NCBI RefSeq assembly: GCF_963855985.1
Contig: NC_087097.1
Coordinates: 1,707,001-1,771,000 of the forward strand
Origin: Ostrinia nubilalis
Taxonomy: Eukaryota; Arthropoda; Insecta; Lepidoptera; Crambidae
Reading direction: 5' to 3'
DNA: 64,000 nucleotides
The notes under the pieces were generated by a model. It was not told the DNA's origin, did no database searches, and saw only the letters and a program-made list of their open reading frames with translations. This document shows positions 42,367 to 53,929 of this stretch, piece by piece; positions within the stretch are counted from its first letter, which is position 1, and each line of letters starts with the position of its first letter. Made by a program: the position numbers and the translations under genes.

Positions 42367-45300
42367 CCTTAAGACGGTGTTGGTGTCCGATACGATACGA
42401 TACGATACGATAGTGCCGACCCAGCCAGGACGAGGCCTGTCCCGGTCAAACCGGTATACCAGGGGGCACGATTTTAAGGAAAGACACGCTCTGGGATGGG
42501 AAAGGACGGCCGACTAGCCGCTGCGTCTTTTAAACCGCGACCGGTCGACCACAACCAAGTAGATATGCATCCTGAGCCTGGTCTAGGAAAATAGGTAAAG
42601 ACGGGTTATCGTTGATAGGACTGAGCGTTGATGCGATGAGATGGGCGGTCTGGCCTTTGATGAGATGGCTTTGATTGTTCTTGGTTCATATACTGCTGCT
42701 AGACTAGCCTCGTTGTTCTCTTGATGTCTGCGGTACTACGTTTTTGTCGTCTCTGTATCTTCCAGATTAATTATTTCTTCTACTTCTTTTCTTAGTGTCG
42801 TTGGAAGGACTAAACGCGTGGTGCGATGAGATGGGCGGTCTAGCCTTTGGTGTAGGAGGTGGCTTGTTTATTCTTTGTTCTCGTACTACTGCTGGACTAG
42901 CTTCATTGTTCTCCCAATTGTATCGTCTTATTTTCTGCCTGTATATTCCTCCAGGTAAAACATTTCTTGTATTTCTTTTCTTTAGCTTAATCTGGCTTTT
43001 AGTGAGACGGCTTGGTTATTCTTAGTTCTTGTACTGCTACAAGACTAGCTTCATTGTTCTTCCGATTTTATGCTTCTTTTCTTGGTATCGGTGGTGAGAC
43101 TGAGCGTTGATGCAATGCGATGGGCGGTCTGGCTTTTGGTGAGGCGGCTTGGTTTTTCTTAGTTCTACTGCTACAAGACTATCTTCATTGTTTTTTCAAT
43201 TTTATGCTACTTTTCTTGATATCGTTGGTAGGACTGAGCGTTTCTGTGATGAGACGGGCGGTCTGGCCTTTGGTGAGATGTCTTGGTTCTTGTACTGCTG
43301 CTAGGCTATCTTCATTTTTCTCCTGAGGTCTGTGTTAGGTAGGTACCTACTGAGTTTTTGACGTCTTCTTTGTTTACATGTTCCGTATCAGATATTCCTT
43401 ATGCTTCATTTCTTTGTGTCATAATTGAGTTCACTCTTTTCTATTTCTTGGATAGTAGATGTTTAAATTTTAGTTCCATTTATCCACAACTTCTGAAAAA
43501 CTTGACTCTTTTGGGTTTTTATTACTACGGCGATAACTGTGGTTTTGGGTTTTTGTCGTCTTCTTTGTTGTCTGTTTTCCCTGAGTCGAATACTTCTTAT
43601 TATTATTTTTTTTGTCTTGGGCTAAATAAAACTTCTCTCTTCGACTATTTGAATTGTTTGCACTTTTGACTATTCCGTCGATATATGCGGTTCTGGGTTT
43701 TTGTCGTCTTTTTCGCTGTCTTTTGACATTATTTTTCCATATCTAGTGTTTCTTGTGCTGCTTTTCTTATTTGTTTTAAGGTGGGTTAATTTAGTCTTCT
43801 CTCTTTCGTTTCTTGGATTGTGCTTGATGCGGTAAGCGGACGGCGGGCCACTAAAAACGGCATTTTTAGGAGCGCGTTCATATTTTCCTACCATTAAACG
43901 GTTCGTCTTGGTGTAATCTAATATGATTTCTTTTTAGTTCAATGATCTTTATGCAGGGTGATTGTTACATTGGGTTTCTTCCATCGATTCCATTAGGTTT
44001 TTATTTCTTCACTGTTTCGTGGATTTTTTTTCGGTGAATATTTTTAATTTCTTTTAGTACTTAAATTATTTTCCGATGTCTTCTTCAAGATATCCGTGAT
44101 ATTGTCCTCTCAAGACAAAAGACATTGCTAACTGCCTCGTTGGATTAGGTTTTTATGCTCTGGGTGAAAGTATGTATTCTCATTGAAAAAAATCTTATTA
44201 GAATCAAATTTTCTGGTTGAAATCCATTTTCCGACAAGGTTGCAGCAGAGCTTGTTGAGCTGTATGTGTACACTGTAGGTTAAATTGCTTGCGATCTGAA
44301 GTTTCTTATTGGAATACGTAGTTTCTGCAATCGATTTGAATATTTTGTGGTTCCTATAGGATTTCGTTATTAAATGGTCAATGGCATGGTTTTGGTTCCA
44401 GTTTTTGAGTTTTCTTGCGATTAAATGAGTTTTTTAGGCGGAGTATCTCTCTTCTGTCTATGATAAAGACCCTTTGCAAAATTCCTTGACTTCTCAGTGC
44501 ATTTAAGTCTCTTAAAACTGTGGTATGTTCGGTTACTCTTTCAATTTTCCGATTCCGGTAAGCTGATGTTCTATCTGATAGTGTTTATTTACGCATGTGT
44601 AAATATGGCAGTAAATCCTGATTCTTTTAGGCTCTAGATTTCTTAGATGATTTTCCAGGTACCTGGTCTGCTCTTTGATTGGTGATTAACTTGTTTCATC
44701 CACTAGGATTTCTCTCGTTAAAATGTACAAGATCTTGTCTGGTCGCTTTTTGATCAAGTCTGGGATACATAGGTTCATTGATTTGGTAAGCTCTTTCTCA
44801 AAGTCGATATTTTCCATCGCCAGGTAGTTTTAAAGTGTACTTCATTTTTTAGCTGTAGAAAGGGGCTTATAACTAGAGGGTTAGTGAATTATGACTATGT
44901 TAATTGTATTTTGTACTGTCAAAGCGTCAAGTCTTTTGTTTTTAATCTGCTTTCAACAAAATGTTAGTCAGGCCACCCCTTTTTTTGTATGAGTTGTACT
45001 TTTGAATGGTTTACGACATGCAGATGTGACTATTAGTTTTTTTTTTGCAAAGAAAAGGATCTCTGTTGTTCCAAAATTTTTTTTTTTGTGTATTTCCTGG
45101 CAAATGTGTTTAAAGTGTCCATCTACTAATGGTAGTGCAATAGTGAAGTTAAATTTTATTGCTTTTGGAAACTTTTTATGGCGACCAGATGTTGACCTTT
45201 CTTGGTACGCGCTTTGAAATTTTGTGCAATAGATGTCTTTTATAGAATGTGTTTGGTGAAAGTTTTGTAGGGATCTTTCTTTGTTATCAATTATTATTTA

Positions 45301-45890
45301 TACCTACTATAATGACATGCAAGAAGTAGAATACATGTAGACATGTAGAGTACATGAAGAATCTGTATGTATTAAAATTATTAATAAAAAAGTAAAGTTT
45401 ATGGACCAAAAGTTAGAGCTATTCATTTGACAAACTACGATCTATGACATATTTTTAAATGATAATACTAGATCATAATTATGCGTTTGCTTTGGTGCTT
45501 TTGGCAAGATAATTGACACCAAATATTTAGAAAGAAAGAAAGATAAGGAAAGATCTCACCGGGTTTCGTCGGATTAGTTTCCTAGGCTTTTAGCTTAGGT
45601 GCTGTGCTGGTCACTGTGTACTCGAAGCTTTTTTTTCATTTACAGTTTTTTCTCACTCAAAAATACCACTAATTTTTACACAGCTGACTATGTTAATAGT
45701 TAATCGCAACTATGATTTCGGGTAATTGTCACTGTTAGAACATTTGGGTTTCACCGTCGCGTCGGCGTCAAGCGCCATTGTACTTTGTAAGTGCCTTTTA
45801 GGGTCGGACAGTCTGGAGCGCACGTGTTGCGCACGTCCACTCCCGAAGGCTGCCCAAAACGAACCCCTTAAGACGGTGTTGGTGTCCGGT
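42367..45890. repeat. T-rich block bounded by 23-bp direct repeats
   Basis: The 23-bp direct repeat starting ccttaagacggtgttggtgt occurs at about 42367 and 45867. Between them the + strand is strongly T-rich. Read on the - strand, parts have long, broken coding-like stretches (about 44640-45215), which I do not recognise. A (gatac)n run is at 42390-42412. This could be a decayed retroelement or viral-type insertion transcribed leftward. I cannot name the family. Confidence 0.45.
42615..43350. repeat. Five degenerate tandem units of ~120-190 bp
   Basis: Each unit contains variants of gatgagatgggcggtctggc, ttggttctt, gctgctagactagc and ttcattgttct (near 42640, 42825, 42990, 43120 and 43255). 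On the - strand one unit reads as a Pro-rich, charged peptide (NKPPPTPKARPPISS), so the array may be a decayed repetitive protein region. Confidence 0.6.
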
Positions 45891-45899
45891 CGAGATATT

Positions 45900-48800
45900 A
45901 AAATCACATTAGAACATCTATGGCATGGAGTCTAATCGTGGGGTAATGTAACACAAATTGCGTATGCGCAGCGCGTTATTATTTACTTTTATTGGCTAGT
46001 ACACTTAAGGTTATGTGATACTTATGTTTATAAATGTGCCCCCTGGGTGAATGTGTCTTTACAAAGTAGGAAAGTTAATGCAATATTTCGCTTCTTTCAG
46101 TGTTAGAGTCGTGTGTAAGAAAAAGAACACCAATTTCAACAAAAGCACAAAACAAAAAGAAATCCTATTGTTCAGTGAAATGTTACAAAAAGAAAGGATT
46201 GATTACAAAGTAGGTACACTTACAAAACTGCTATTAACAATCTTATTAAACAATACATAACCGAAAACATGTTGCTAAATCTGACATGCTGCATATGTAC
46301 GGAAGTCATACAAAACCGAAATCGTGCCACTTTCAAATTAAATGAAATCGACAAGTTGAATAAAATATACTTTCATATTGATGGTAAATAACAAATTTTT
46401 TAATCATCTCATTAGTTGTGTTGCCAGGTCATGGGTGTCAAAGTTCGGGACGGAAAAAACCTTTGTTCCTTGAAGTTTGTACCTTGTAACTACCTGTTTA
46501 CATAATTAAGTAACTTTAGTTAATTTTATCTGGGTCAAAATTTGAAGACCATGGAGACTATTTGGATATTTACCGATGGACATAAATATGTGATCACCAG
46601 ATCACCTAAAAAGCAGGACATCTCATGAGAATCAGTGAGTCACTGAAGAACAAAGCTGATAACAAATCAATTTTGAAAGTTTTGCAAGATTAGCGTATTG
46701 GATTTTGGTACCAATCAATACCAATAATGAGGGACAAGTGGATTGACCTTCACAGGTTATTTGCTGGGCTTAGATCGTTGGCTTTCGTCCAAAAGCCTTC
46801 TCACATTTTCACAGATTTACTCCAAACGATAACTCGGCTGAGTGGAGATTAGTAAACCTATGAGACGAGAGATGACGTAATCAAATCAATTGTTATTACG
46901 ACGATAGAAAATGTAGATATTTTACTAGTAACACCTGTGCTTGAAGTTGGCACGGAAAGATAAAAAACAAAGCATAATCATAAATAAGTTGAATATTTAC
47001 ATTAATATCGGTGATATACATATACTTAAGTTACTGTAAATAAGCCTCTAACGTCACTCATTTCCAAAGTCAATAAACTGTTATTCTCAACTCAATTGTG
47101 ATGTCGAAAGCAACAAATAGGTAAATGAGTTTTACAAATATTATTCTGACTTCTCAGTCGAATTTGAGGAAATAATATACAGTAAGTAATTGACCTGTTA
47201 ATACTAACATTTAGATGTACATATTATGACGCATACGCAGCAATTTGCAGCACGCGCATACACGATGTACCCATATTATAGCCTTTAATATAAAAATCCG
47301 ATAGTAATTACTATTTACTACAAGTATTAAGGAACGTCGCATTACTACTGCTAATGAGTAGACGAGCTTGTAATGTATAATTAAGGACATTTGTTTAGCC
47401 ACGAGCTGTGATGATGCCAAATATTTGACGTGCCATGAGTTCCTCGCACACAGTCGATGGAAGATGTAAAATAATAACTGTCCCTCGTTTTTGAACTTAA
47501 TTGATAATAACAGTATACAACTTTTATCGTTCGTATACCTCATTCGACAGCGTTGGCCATGGCCTACTGTAAACCAGGGTGATGATCTACGTCACACAGG
47601 TCATGGATCATGTTGAACGAGGCCCTTTATAATATTTTGCAAAATATAAAAAAACGCAATTCATCTTAGTTTATTGTAATTAACAAAGATGTTTATTAGA
47701 CAAGTCTGCTGACGAGTGACGAATGTAATGCAATATTTTTAATCACACTATTTTTTCACGCTTCTCAGTTCTATTGAATTTTTCGTTGTTAAGTTAATAA
47801 CTTAGCGATATCCAAAATTCAGGAATATTTTATACACGTATGTTATATTACATAGCGCTACACATCACGTTTCTACCTGAAAATACTGTCTGTAAGCACT
47901 GGCAGGGGTAATTGGATAGATTTGGGGACGTAGAGACCCGATACAACCAAACTAGACCAATTACAGAATCAGATCTATAATATAAAAATGAATCGCAAAA
48001 TGTGTTGGTAAGCGCATAACTCAACAACGCCTGGACCAATTTGGCCAAATCTTTTTTTAAAATGTTCGTTGAAGTTCAAGGATGGTTTTTACGGCGAGAA
48101 AAATTAGAATTATTGCTGGAAAAACCCTAAAAATAGCCCTTTTCTTTTTCCCATACAAATGATTTGTAACTAAAACGTAGTCAATTTGAGCTTTATTGCT
48201 ATGGTATAAAGTTCATATTAAATTACAAGCACTCACTGTTGTCTAAGCAATGTAGGTGTGTTCCTAACGTCAAAGATCATATCTATCAAAACAATGTGCG
48301 TGTGTGCGTTGGAGCACAGAATACATAGTTGGAGGAGTTTAATGTCGCGTTCCGAAACTCGCGTTTCTTTTGTATTAGTTTCGGCACGCGAGATAAAATG
48401 CATCAGTTTCCACGTCATTACATCAGTCAAACAAAAATCGCGTTACCAACAGTGTTTTATTATTTTTAATATCCAAATTTTAAATAAATAAAACAATTCG
48501 TACGGCTTAAAAGGATTTGACTTCAAGTCATATCAAATTAAAAAAAAAAAAAGTTACAAATACACTACAAATTAAAAACAAAAACCAGAAATAAATTATA
48601 AATGTTTGATTAGGCTGGAATACTTCACATTCATTATTATAATATTATCGCCAAAATGTTGCCGACTCCAGGCCCGGCGCGTCAAAATGTGTCGCGCGAG
48701 CGCGAACGCGCTGCCCCCGTGTATACTCGTGCGCCATCGGGCTTCGACTAATGGTTAGTCGCGTTTTTCGATCTTGGGAACTATTGGGTGAAAGAGAAAG

Positions 48801-48921
48801 AAACACTCTATTTTTTCGTGTAAATTTGAACTTTGTACAATGTATACTTACGAAACTGTGATCTTTCAATTTTTCGTCCTTCCGGAAGTACTTTAAGTCC
48901 TGCTTGCAGGACTCCGGGCAA
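45900..48921. other. UBR3 intron 1, mostly featureless
   Basis: AT-rich DNA. At about 47975-48110 there is a Helitron-like relic (tataatataaaaatgaatcg, ctggaccaatttggcc). Short frames, for example 46051-46260, are unidentified. Confidence 0.35.
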
Positions 48922-49562
48922 TCTATCACTAAATATATAAAAGGAGAAACTGACTGACTGACTGACAGATCAACGCACAGCCTAAACGGCTAAACGTAGG
49001 AACTTGAAATTTGGAAGGGACGTAGTTTAGGTACCGTAGAGGTGCACTAAGAAAGGAATTCCCGAAATTCCCACGGGAACGGGAATTAGCGGAAAAATCC
49101 TTTTGTATGAACAATCTAAACCGCTTAAGTTAGATGCTTGAAATTTGGTGTGCAGGTACCTTAGTAAACTTAAAGCTTAGGTACAACAGGATATCGTAAA
49201 ATTCCCACGGGAACGGGAGTTACCGGGAAAAAACATAATTATGTATGAAAAAATCTAAACTGCGTAAGATAGACGCTTGAAATTTGGCATGCAGGTACCT
49301 TAGTAAATTTAAAGCTTAGGTACAACAGGATATCGTAAAATTCCCACGGGAACGGGAGTTAGCGGGAAAAAACATATGTATGATAAAATCTAAACTGCGT
49401 AAGATAGACGCTTGAAATTTGGCATGCAGGTACCTTAGTAAACTTAAAGCTTAGTTACAACAGGATATTGCAAAATTCCTACGGGAACGGGAGTTAACCG
49501 CTGAAGATAGATGAAGGGGGTAAAACGGGATCCACGCGTACGAAGTCGCGGGCGGCCGCTAG
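48922..49562 (+). mobile_element. Helitron-like element with internal tandem repeats
   Basis: It starts tctatcactaaatatataaa and ends with a GC hairpin-like stretch (cgaagtcgcgggcggccg) followed by CTAG. It contains a (ctga)n run and three to four tandem units of about 120 bp, each with aaatttggcatgcaggtacc and cccacgggaacggga. Confidence 0.65.
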
Positions 49563-49564
49563 CT

Positions 49565-49769
49565 ATCATCTATCTATCTATATAAATAAAAATGAATTGA
49601 TGTTCGTTAGTCTGATTATAACTTGAGAACGACTGGGCCGATTGAGCTGATTTTGGTTTTAAAATGTTTGTCGTAGTCCAAGTTTAAACGATGAGTAAAT
49701 ACGCGCACGATATTGTTTTTCTGTGACAGACAAAATTCCACGCGGGCGAAGCCGCGGGCGGAAAGCTAG
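49565..49769 (+). mobile_element. Short nonautonomous Helitron-like element
   Basis: Starts tatctatctatctatataaa, carries gttcgttagtctgatt and actgggccgattgagctgat, and ends cgcgggcgaagccgcggg, cggaaag, CTAG before a T. The terminal hairpin followed by CTAG fits Helitron 3' ends. Confidence 0.7.
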
Positions 49770-49879
49770 TTTGTAATAAAACCTTCTTCTATTTGGTCTG
49801 AGTTGCGTCACTCCTAAAAACCTCACCCAATATGAGTTGCTCATAACGAATTAACGATATCATAGAACCCTTTTAATCT

Positions 49880-50106
49880 ATCTATATCTATCTTTATAAA
49901 TAAAAATGAATTGCTGTTCGTTAGTCTGATTAAAACTCGAGAATGGCTGGGCCGATTGAGCTGATTTTGTTTTTTTTATTTTTTTATTATTTATTTAAAA
50001 TGTTTGTCGTAGTCCAGGGTAGGTCTAAACGGTGAGCAAATAAGGAAAAATTGCGATGGTTTATTTATTGCCTTTAAGCCGGTACAGAGTTCGCCGGGTC
50101 AGCTAG
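49880..50106 (+). mobile_element. Short Helitron-like element, second type
   Basis: Shares the 5' half with 49565-49769 (gttcgttagtctgatt, ctgggccgattgagctgatt) but ends ggtacagagttcgccgggtc agCTAG. Confidence 0.65.
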
Positions 50107-50556
50107 CATAAAATAATATTCATATTCATTTATTCATTGCCATTGTGGAAATCATTGGGGGAGGCTGAACATAGTCAGCAGTGGACGTTATGACTGAAAT
50201 GATTATGATGATGATGATTCATTTATTCAAAGTTGTTATGAAGTCACTTTAACAACATGTTACTCAGACCTCCAATATTTTCCAAAATGACGGACTATTA
50301 TTTTGGGCGATCGATGAAGGATGCAAATCATGTCCAATATTGATCTGATCATCGAACGAGCCAGTCATCGTGTATGATTGAACTCATTATCTCGGTCTTT
50401 GTTCGATTGAAAGTAGATTCATCTCAATTAGAAACAGAGAAGGCCGGACACAGACCACTTGGCTCTACAGACACTATCAAATATTATATCGAGTAGTAAA
50501 ACATAATCAGTAATTAATACGGATCGAGTAAAAGTTACATCGAAAGCAAGGCTAAG

Positions 50557-50713
50557 CCTAGGCGCAGACCATCGATTTTTCGTCAGGCAGTTGATCAGTA
50601 TGGGCATGTATGGAAGTGCGCACATTACGCCGATTTGATTTGGCGGATTCTTCATACAATTTAAAATCGGGCACAACTATCGGCCAACTAAAAATTGGTG
50701 GTCTGCGCCTAGT
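50557..50713. mobile_element. 157-bp MITE
   Basis: Inverted ends ctaggcgcagaccatcgatt and, reverse-complemented, ctaggcgcagaccaccaatt. No coding capacity. Confidence 0.7.
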
Positions 50714-50913
50714 CTTAGAAAAGCCTTTTAACTTTTTAATCAATTTTTAGACTAAAAGCAATACTCTAGCTAGGGTCTAGGCAGAGCAGAACAGAAAAGA
50801 TCAAGATAATATTTTATACATTAAGATAATCATCTTAAAATATTATTATTATCGCCAGTATCGGCCGGATAAGGAACTGGTGGCAATAGACCTTCTTATT
50901 ACGATCTCTATTC

Positions 50914-52860
50914 TAGCTAATAATAGACTTTAAAGTGACATTCGAGATAACCTTAGACCTCAACAACAACAGTCCAGATGACAAAAAAGATGTGCCCTCA
51001 ACAGCATCTGCAGCTCTGGATAAATGAAATGAATCACAAACATGTGTTGACGTGATAACATCATCTGATGTGTGCCCTAATTTGACGTCGGCTGCTTTGT
51101 TAGATCCAAACCAGACTGACAGTCCATTCGTATGTAACATGACAGGGTCAACTGAAAAGATAACACTTGAGTACGGGTTCAAAAACATGACAAGGGTGGA
51201 CATTGCTAAAAGTGTGCATCGTTACAAAATACTGATAAATTATTCTCGAACGATAAGACGACGCCTAAGATTTAGAACTAGACTTGAACACACAGTCACA
51301 GCGTAGAATAGAGAAGTGAGAACAGTAAATAGTCGACTCAGTAGTAAGTTAGCAACAAAACATTTCAGAATGTATATCAAAACCCAATTTGAAAGATAAC
51401 GCGATCGCACAGTAAATGTCAGACAGTGCATAAATCTTCAGTTGGCTGGACCAGAGAGGCACGGCACCGCGCATTTGGCTCCGGACCAAAAAGAAACTTC
51501 ACGAGATACAAACGGTGGCGAAAAAACAATGCAAAAATAAATACATTTTTCTAGAATAGTTCACTTGGAATTAGGAACCCAGGGTACTAGTATTTTTCCG
51601 CGACTTCGCCCCAGGATTGCGGGATAACGATTCTTCAAACGTTCCTATGTAAGAAAATAAATCAAAGGAAAAGAGGTTTCAATTAAACATGTACTTGTGT
51701 ACATATCCAAAACACATAGTTACTTCTTATTCATAGCGTTTTATGATTTGCTCGTGTTTGGGTGCCATGCAGTATGCAGTTCCTCCGTGAAATAAATTCG
51801 ATGTCACGATTAACAAATGTAGATAGAGTTATCCGAGTTCAGTTTTGAGCTCCATTTCATAGCGCTTTGTTTGAGATATTGGGCAGTATGAAAGAAAGTC
51901 TGACATTAGGGTTGAGATCTTGCACAGTATATCTATTGTGGATCTTGAGATTGACTGAGAACTTACCTTCGTCTAAAGAAGGAAGGAATAAGGGCCGGAG
52001 CCAGACATGCAGGGTGACATAAAAATTCAAAAGCAGGGCCAATTACGGGGCGCAACGGAGCGGTGAGCGATGGGTAACGCATTACGCAACATTAGCCGAC
52101 TGCAGCGCGACGCATCAATAACTCGGACATAATGTTGGTAGGGTTGCCAGTACTAGCAATAGGGGCTGCTTCGATAGCTGTGAATAGAAGTGTTAGGCCC
52201 AGAACACACGGTGAAACGCAACTGCAACGAAACTGCAACTTCTAGTTACTTTTGAGTTGCATCTAAGTTTCTGCCATAGCGGTCTGGTCTCTCAACGGAA
52301 TCTATGGCAGAATAAGAATAATATAAATAAGATTCTGGGCCTTAATCTCTTAACTCCCGGCACCGAGATTTATGTCTTCTTTCACGCATGTCGACATAAT
52401 ATTAAGCTTGGCGCAATCAGCCATGGTGGGTCTACCGCTTGATATTTATATCAAAATTTTAATTGGAGATGAAGCTAAATCGACTATTTTTTTCAACAAT
52501 TTAAAATTAATTACTTTTTATCTTTATAACACTTGATCTCTCTTCCTTCATGAAACGTTTTTCATCATCCAAATTACAATTTCAGAGATGGCCAAATACG
52601 CATTCTTGAAAAAGTTGATAACACCATTTGATAAGACAGCATGTTGGCAACCCTACACCGAATGTGGTGTAGCGTTTGCTGAACTCGCGTGTCGTTTACT
52701 GCCCCTGCTCCACGGCAGTTTCTACCAAGTAATTAGTCGACACTCGGCATGTCACTGAGATCAAAGATTGCGATCGAATCGAAGTACCTACCTATCACTC
52801 GATTGTCATTGGAGGACTTCCAAGAGTTCAAACACGCTTTGATAGGTCAATTAATATGCA
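50914..52860. other. UBR3 intron 1, A-rich unidentified frame and filler
   Basis: A + strand frame at 51052-51306 (84 codons) has coding-like composition, but I cannot identify it. No splice or promoter context supports it. Nothing else is recognised. Confidence 0.3.
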
Positions 52861-52869
52861 CAGATCAAA

Positions 52870-53070
52870 TCTACACTAATATTATAAAGAGGAAAACTTT
52901 GTTTGTTTGTTTGGTTGTAATGAATAGGCTCAAAAACTACTGAACCGTTTTTAAAAATTCTTTCACCATTCGAAAGCTACATTATCCACGAGTAACATAG
53001 GCTAAATTTTATTTTGGAAAAACATAGGGTCCAGGGGTCCACGCGCGCGAAGCCGCGGGCGGAAAGCTAG
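52870..53070 (+). mobile_element. Short nonautonomous Helitron-like element
   Basis: Starts TCTACACTAATATTATAAAG after an A and ends with the hairpin-forming cgcgcgaagccgcgggcg gaaagCTAG before a T. This matches the TC...CTAG, A/T-target rule of Helitrons. Confidence 0.75.
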
Positions 53071-53360
53071 TGTTTTATATTTTGATCTCGTGTAAACAAT
53101 GCAATGTATTGACGAAGTTTAATATGATGCGGTTTCGAATAGGCGCCGATAACGATTAATAATCAATTAGGCTGTTTTATCAGCTTCTGCTACAGACAGA
53201 ATTAACATTATTTCTACGCAAGTCGTCGTGGGAGGAAGATTCGAAGAGAAGGAAAAAAGTGTGTTTATTAGCTACTCTGCATTACACAAACTTAATCAAT
53301 ACCAGAATTATTGTAAGCATCAAACGCCTGAGTAACTAATAATGTTCTGAGGCGACCCAA

Positions 53361-53623
53361 TCCCAACTAGTCCCAACTAATCCCAACTAATCCCAACTAA
53401 TATTATAAATGCGAAAGTAACTCTGTCTGTCTGTCTGTCTGTTACGCTTTCCCGCTTAAACCTCGCAACCGATTTTGATGAAATTTGGCATAGAGATAGT
53501 TTGAGTCCCGGGAAAGAACATAGGATAGTTTTTATCCCGGTTTTTGAAACAGGGACGCGCGCGATAAAGTTTTTCTGTGACAGACAAAATTCCACGCGGG
53601 CGAAGCCGCGGGCGGAAAGCTAG
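53361..53623 (+). mobile_element. Helitron-like element with a repeated 5' end
   Basis: Its 5' terminus is preceded by tandem 10-bp units, tcccaactaa/g, starting at 53361, 53371, 53381 and 53391, the last running into tattataaatgcgaaagtaa. (tctg)n follows, and the end is cgggcgaagccgcgggcgga aagCTAG. Confidence 0.75.
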
Positions 53624-53639
53624 TATGTAACATATTGAG

Positions 53640-53780
53640 GCCCGATTCGACCAAACTTTTATCGGAGAATAACTCCTGGTGTAACTGGCACATTGACAGA
53701 ATTTCAGTATGGGAAATATGTCAAAACTGGCGATTTATTCTGAGATTAATATTTACTCTTGTTTGGTCGAATCCACCCTA
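53640..53780. mobile_element. MITE with gattcgaccaaac ends
   Basis: The left end cccgattcgaccaaacttt and the right end, reverse-complemented, gtggattcgaccaaacaaga are inverted repeats. It lies 16 bp from the Helitron-like copy. Confidence 0.65.
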
Positions 53781-53929
53781 AATAGAAAAATGGTGTTGCT
53801 TACTAGGACTTTGGTCCAAGGATTAATTGAACTTGGCATTGACCGCGCTGCCCCACGACTGTTGCTGGACTCACGTATCGGTGGTTATTGCCCCGCACGG
53901 CCTCGGTACAAGTAATTAGTTGACATTTC

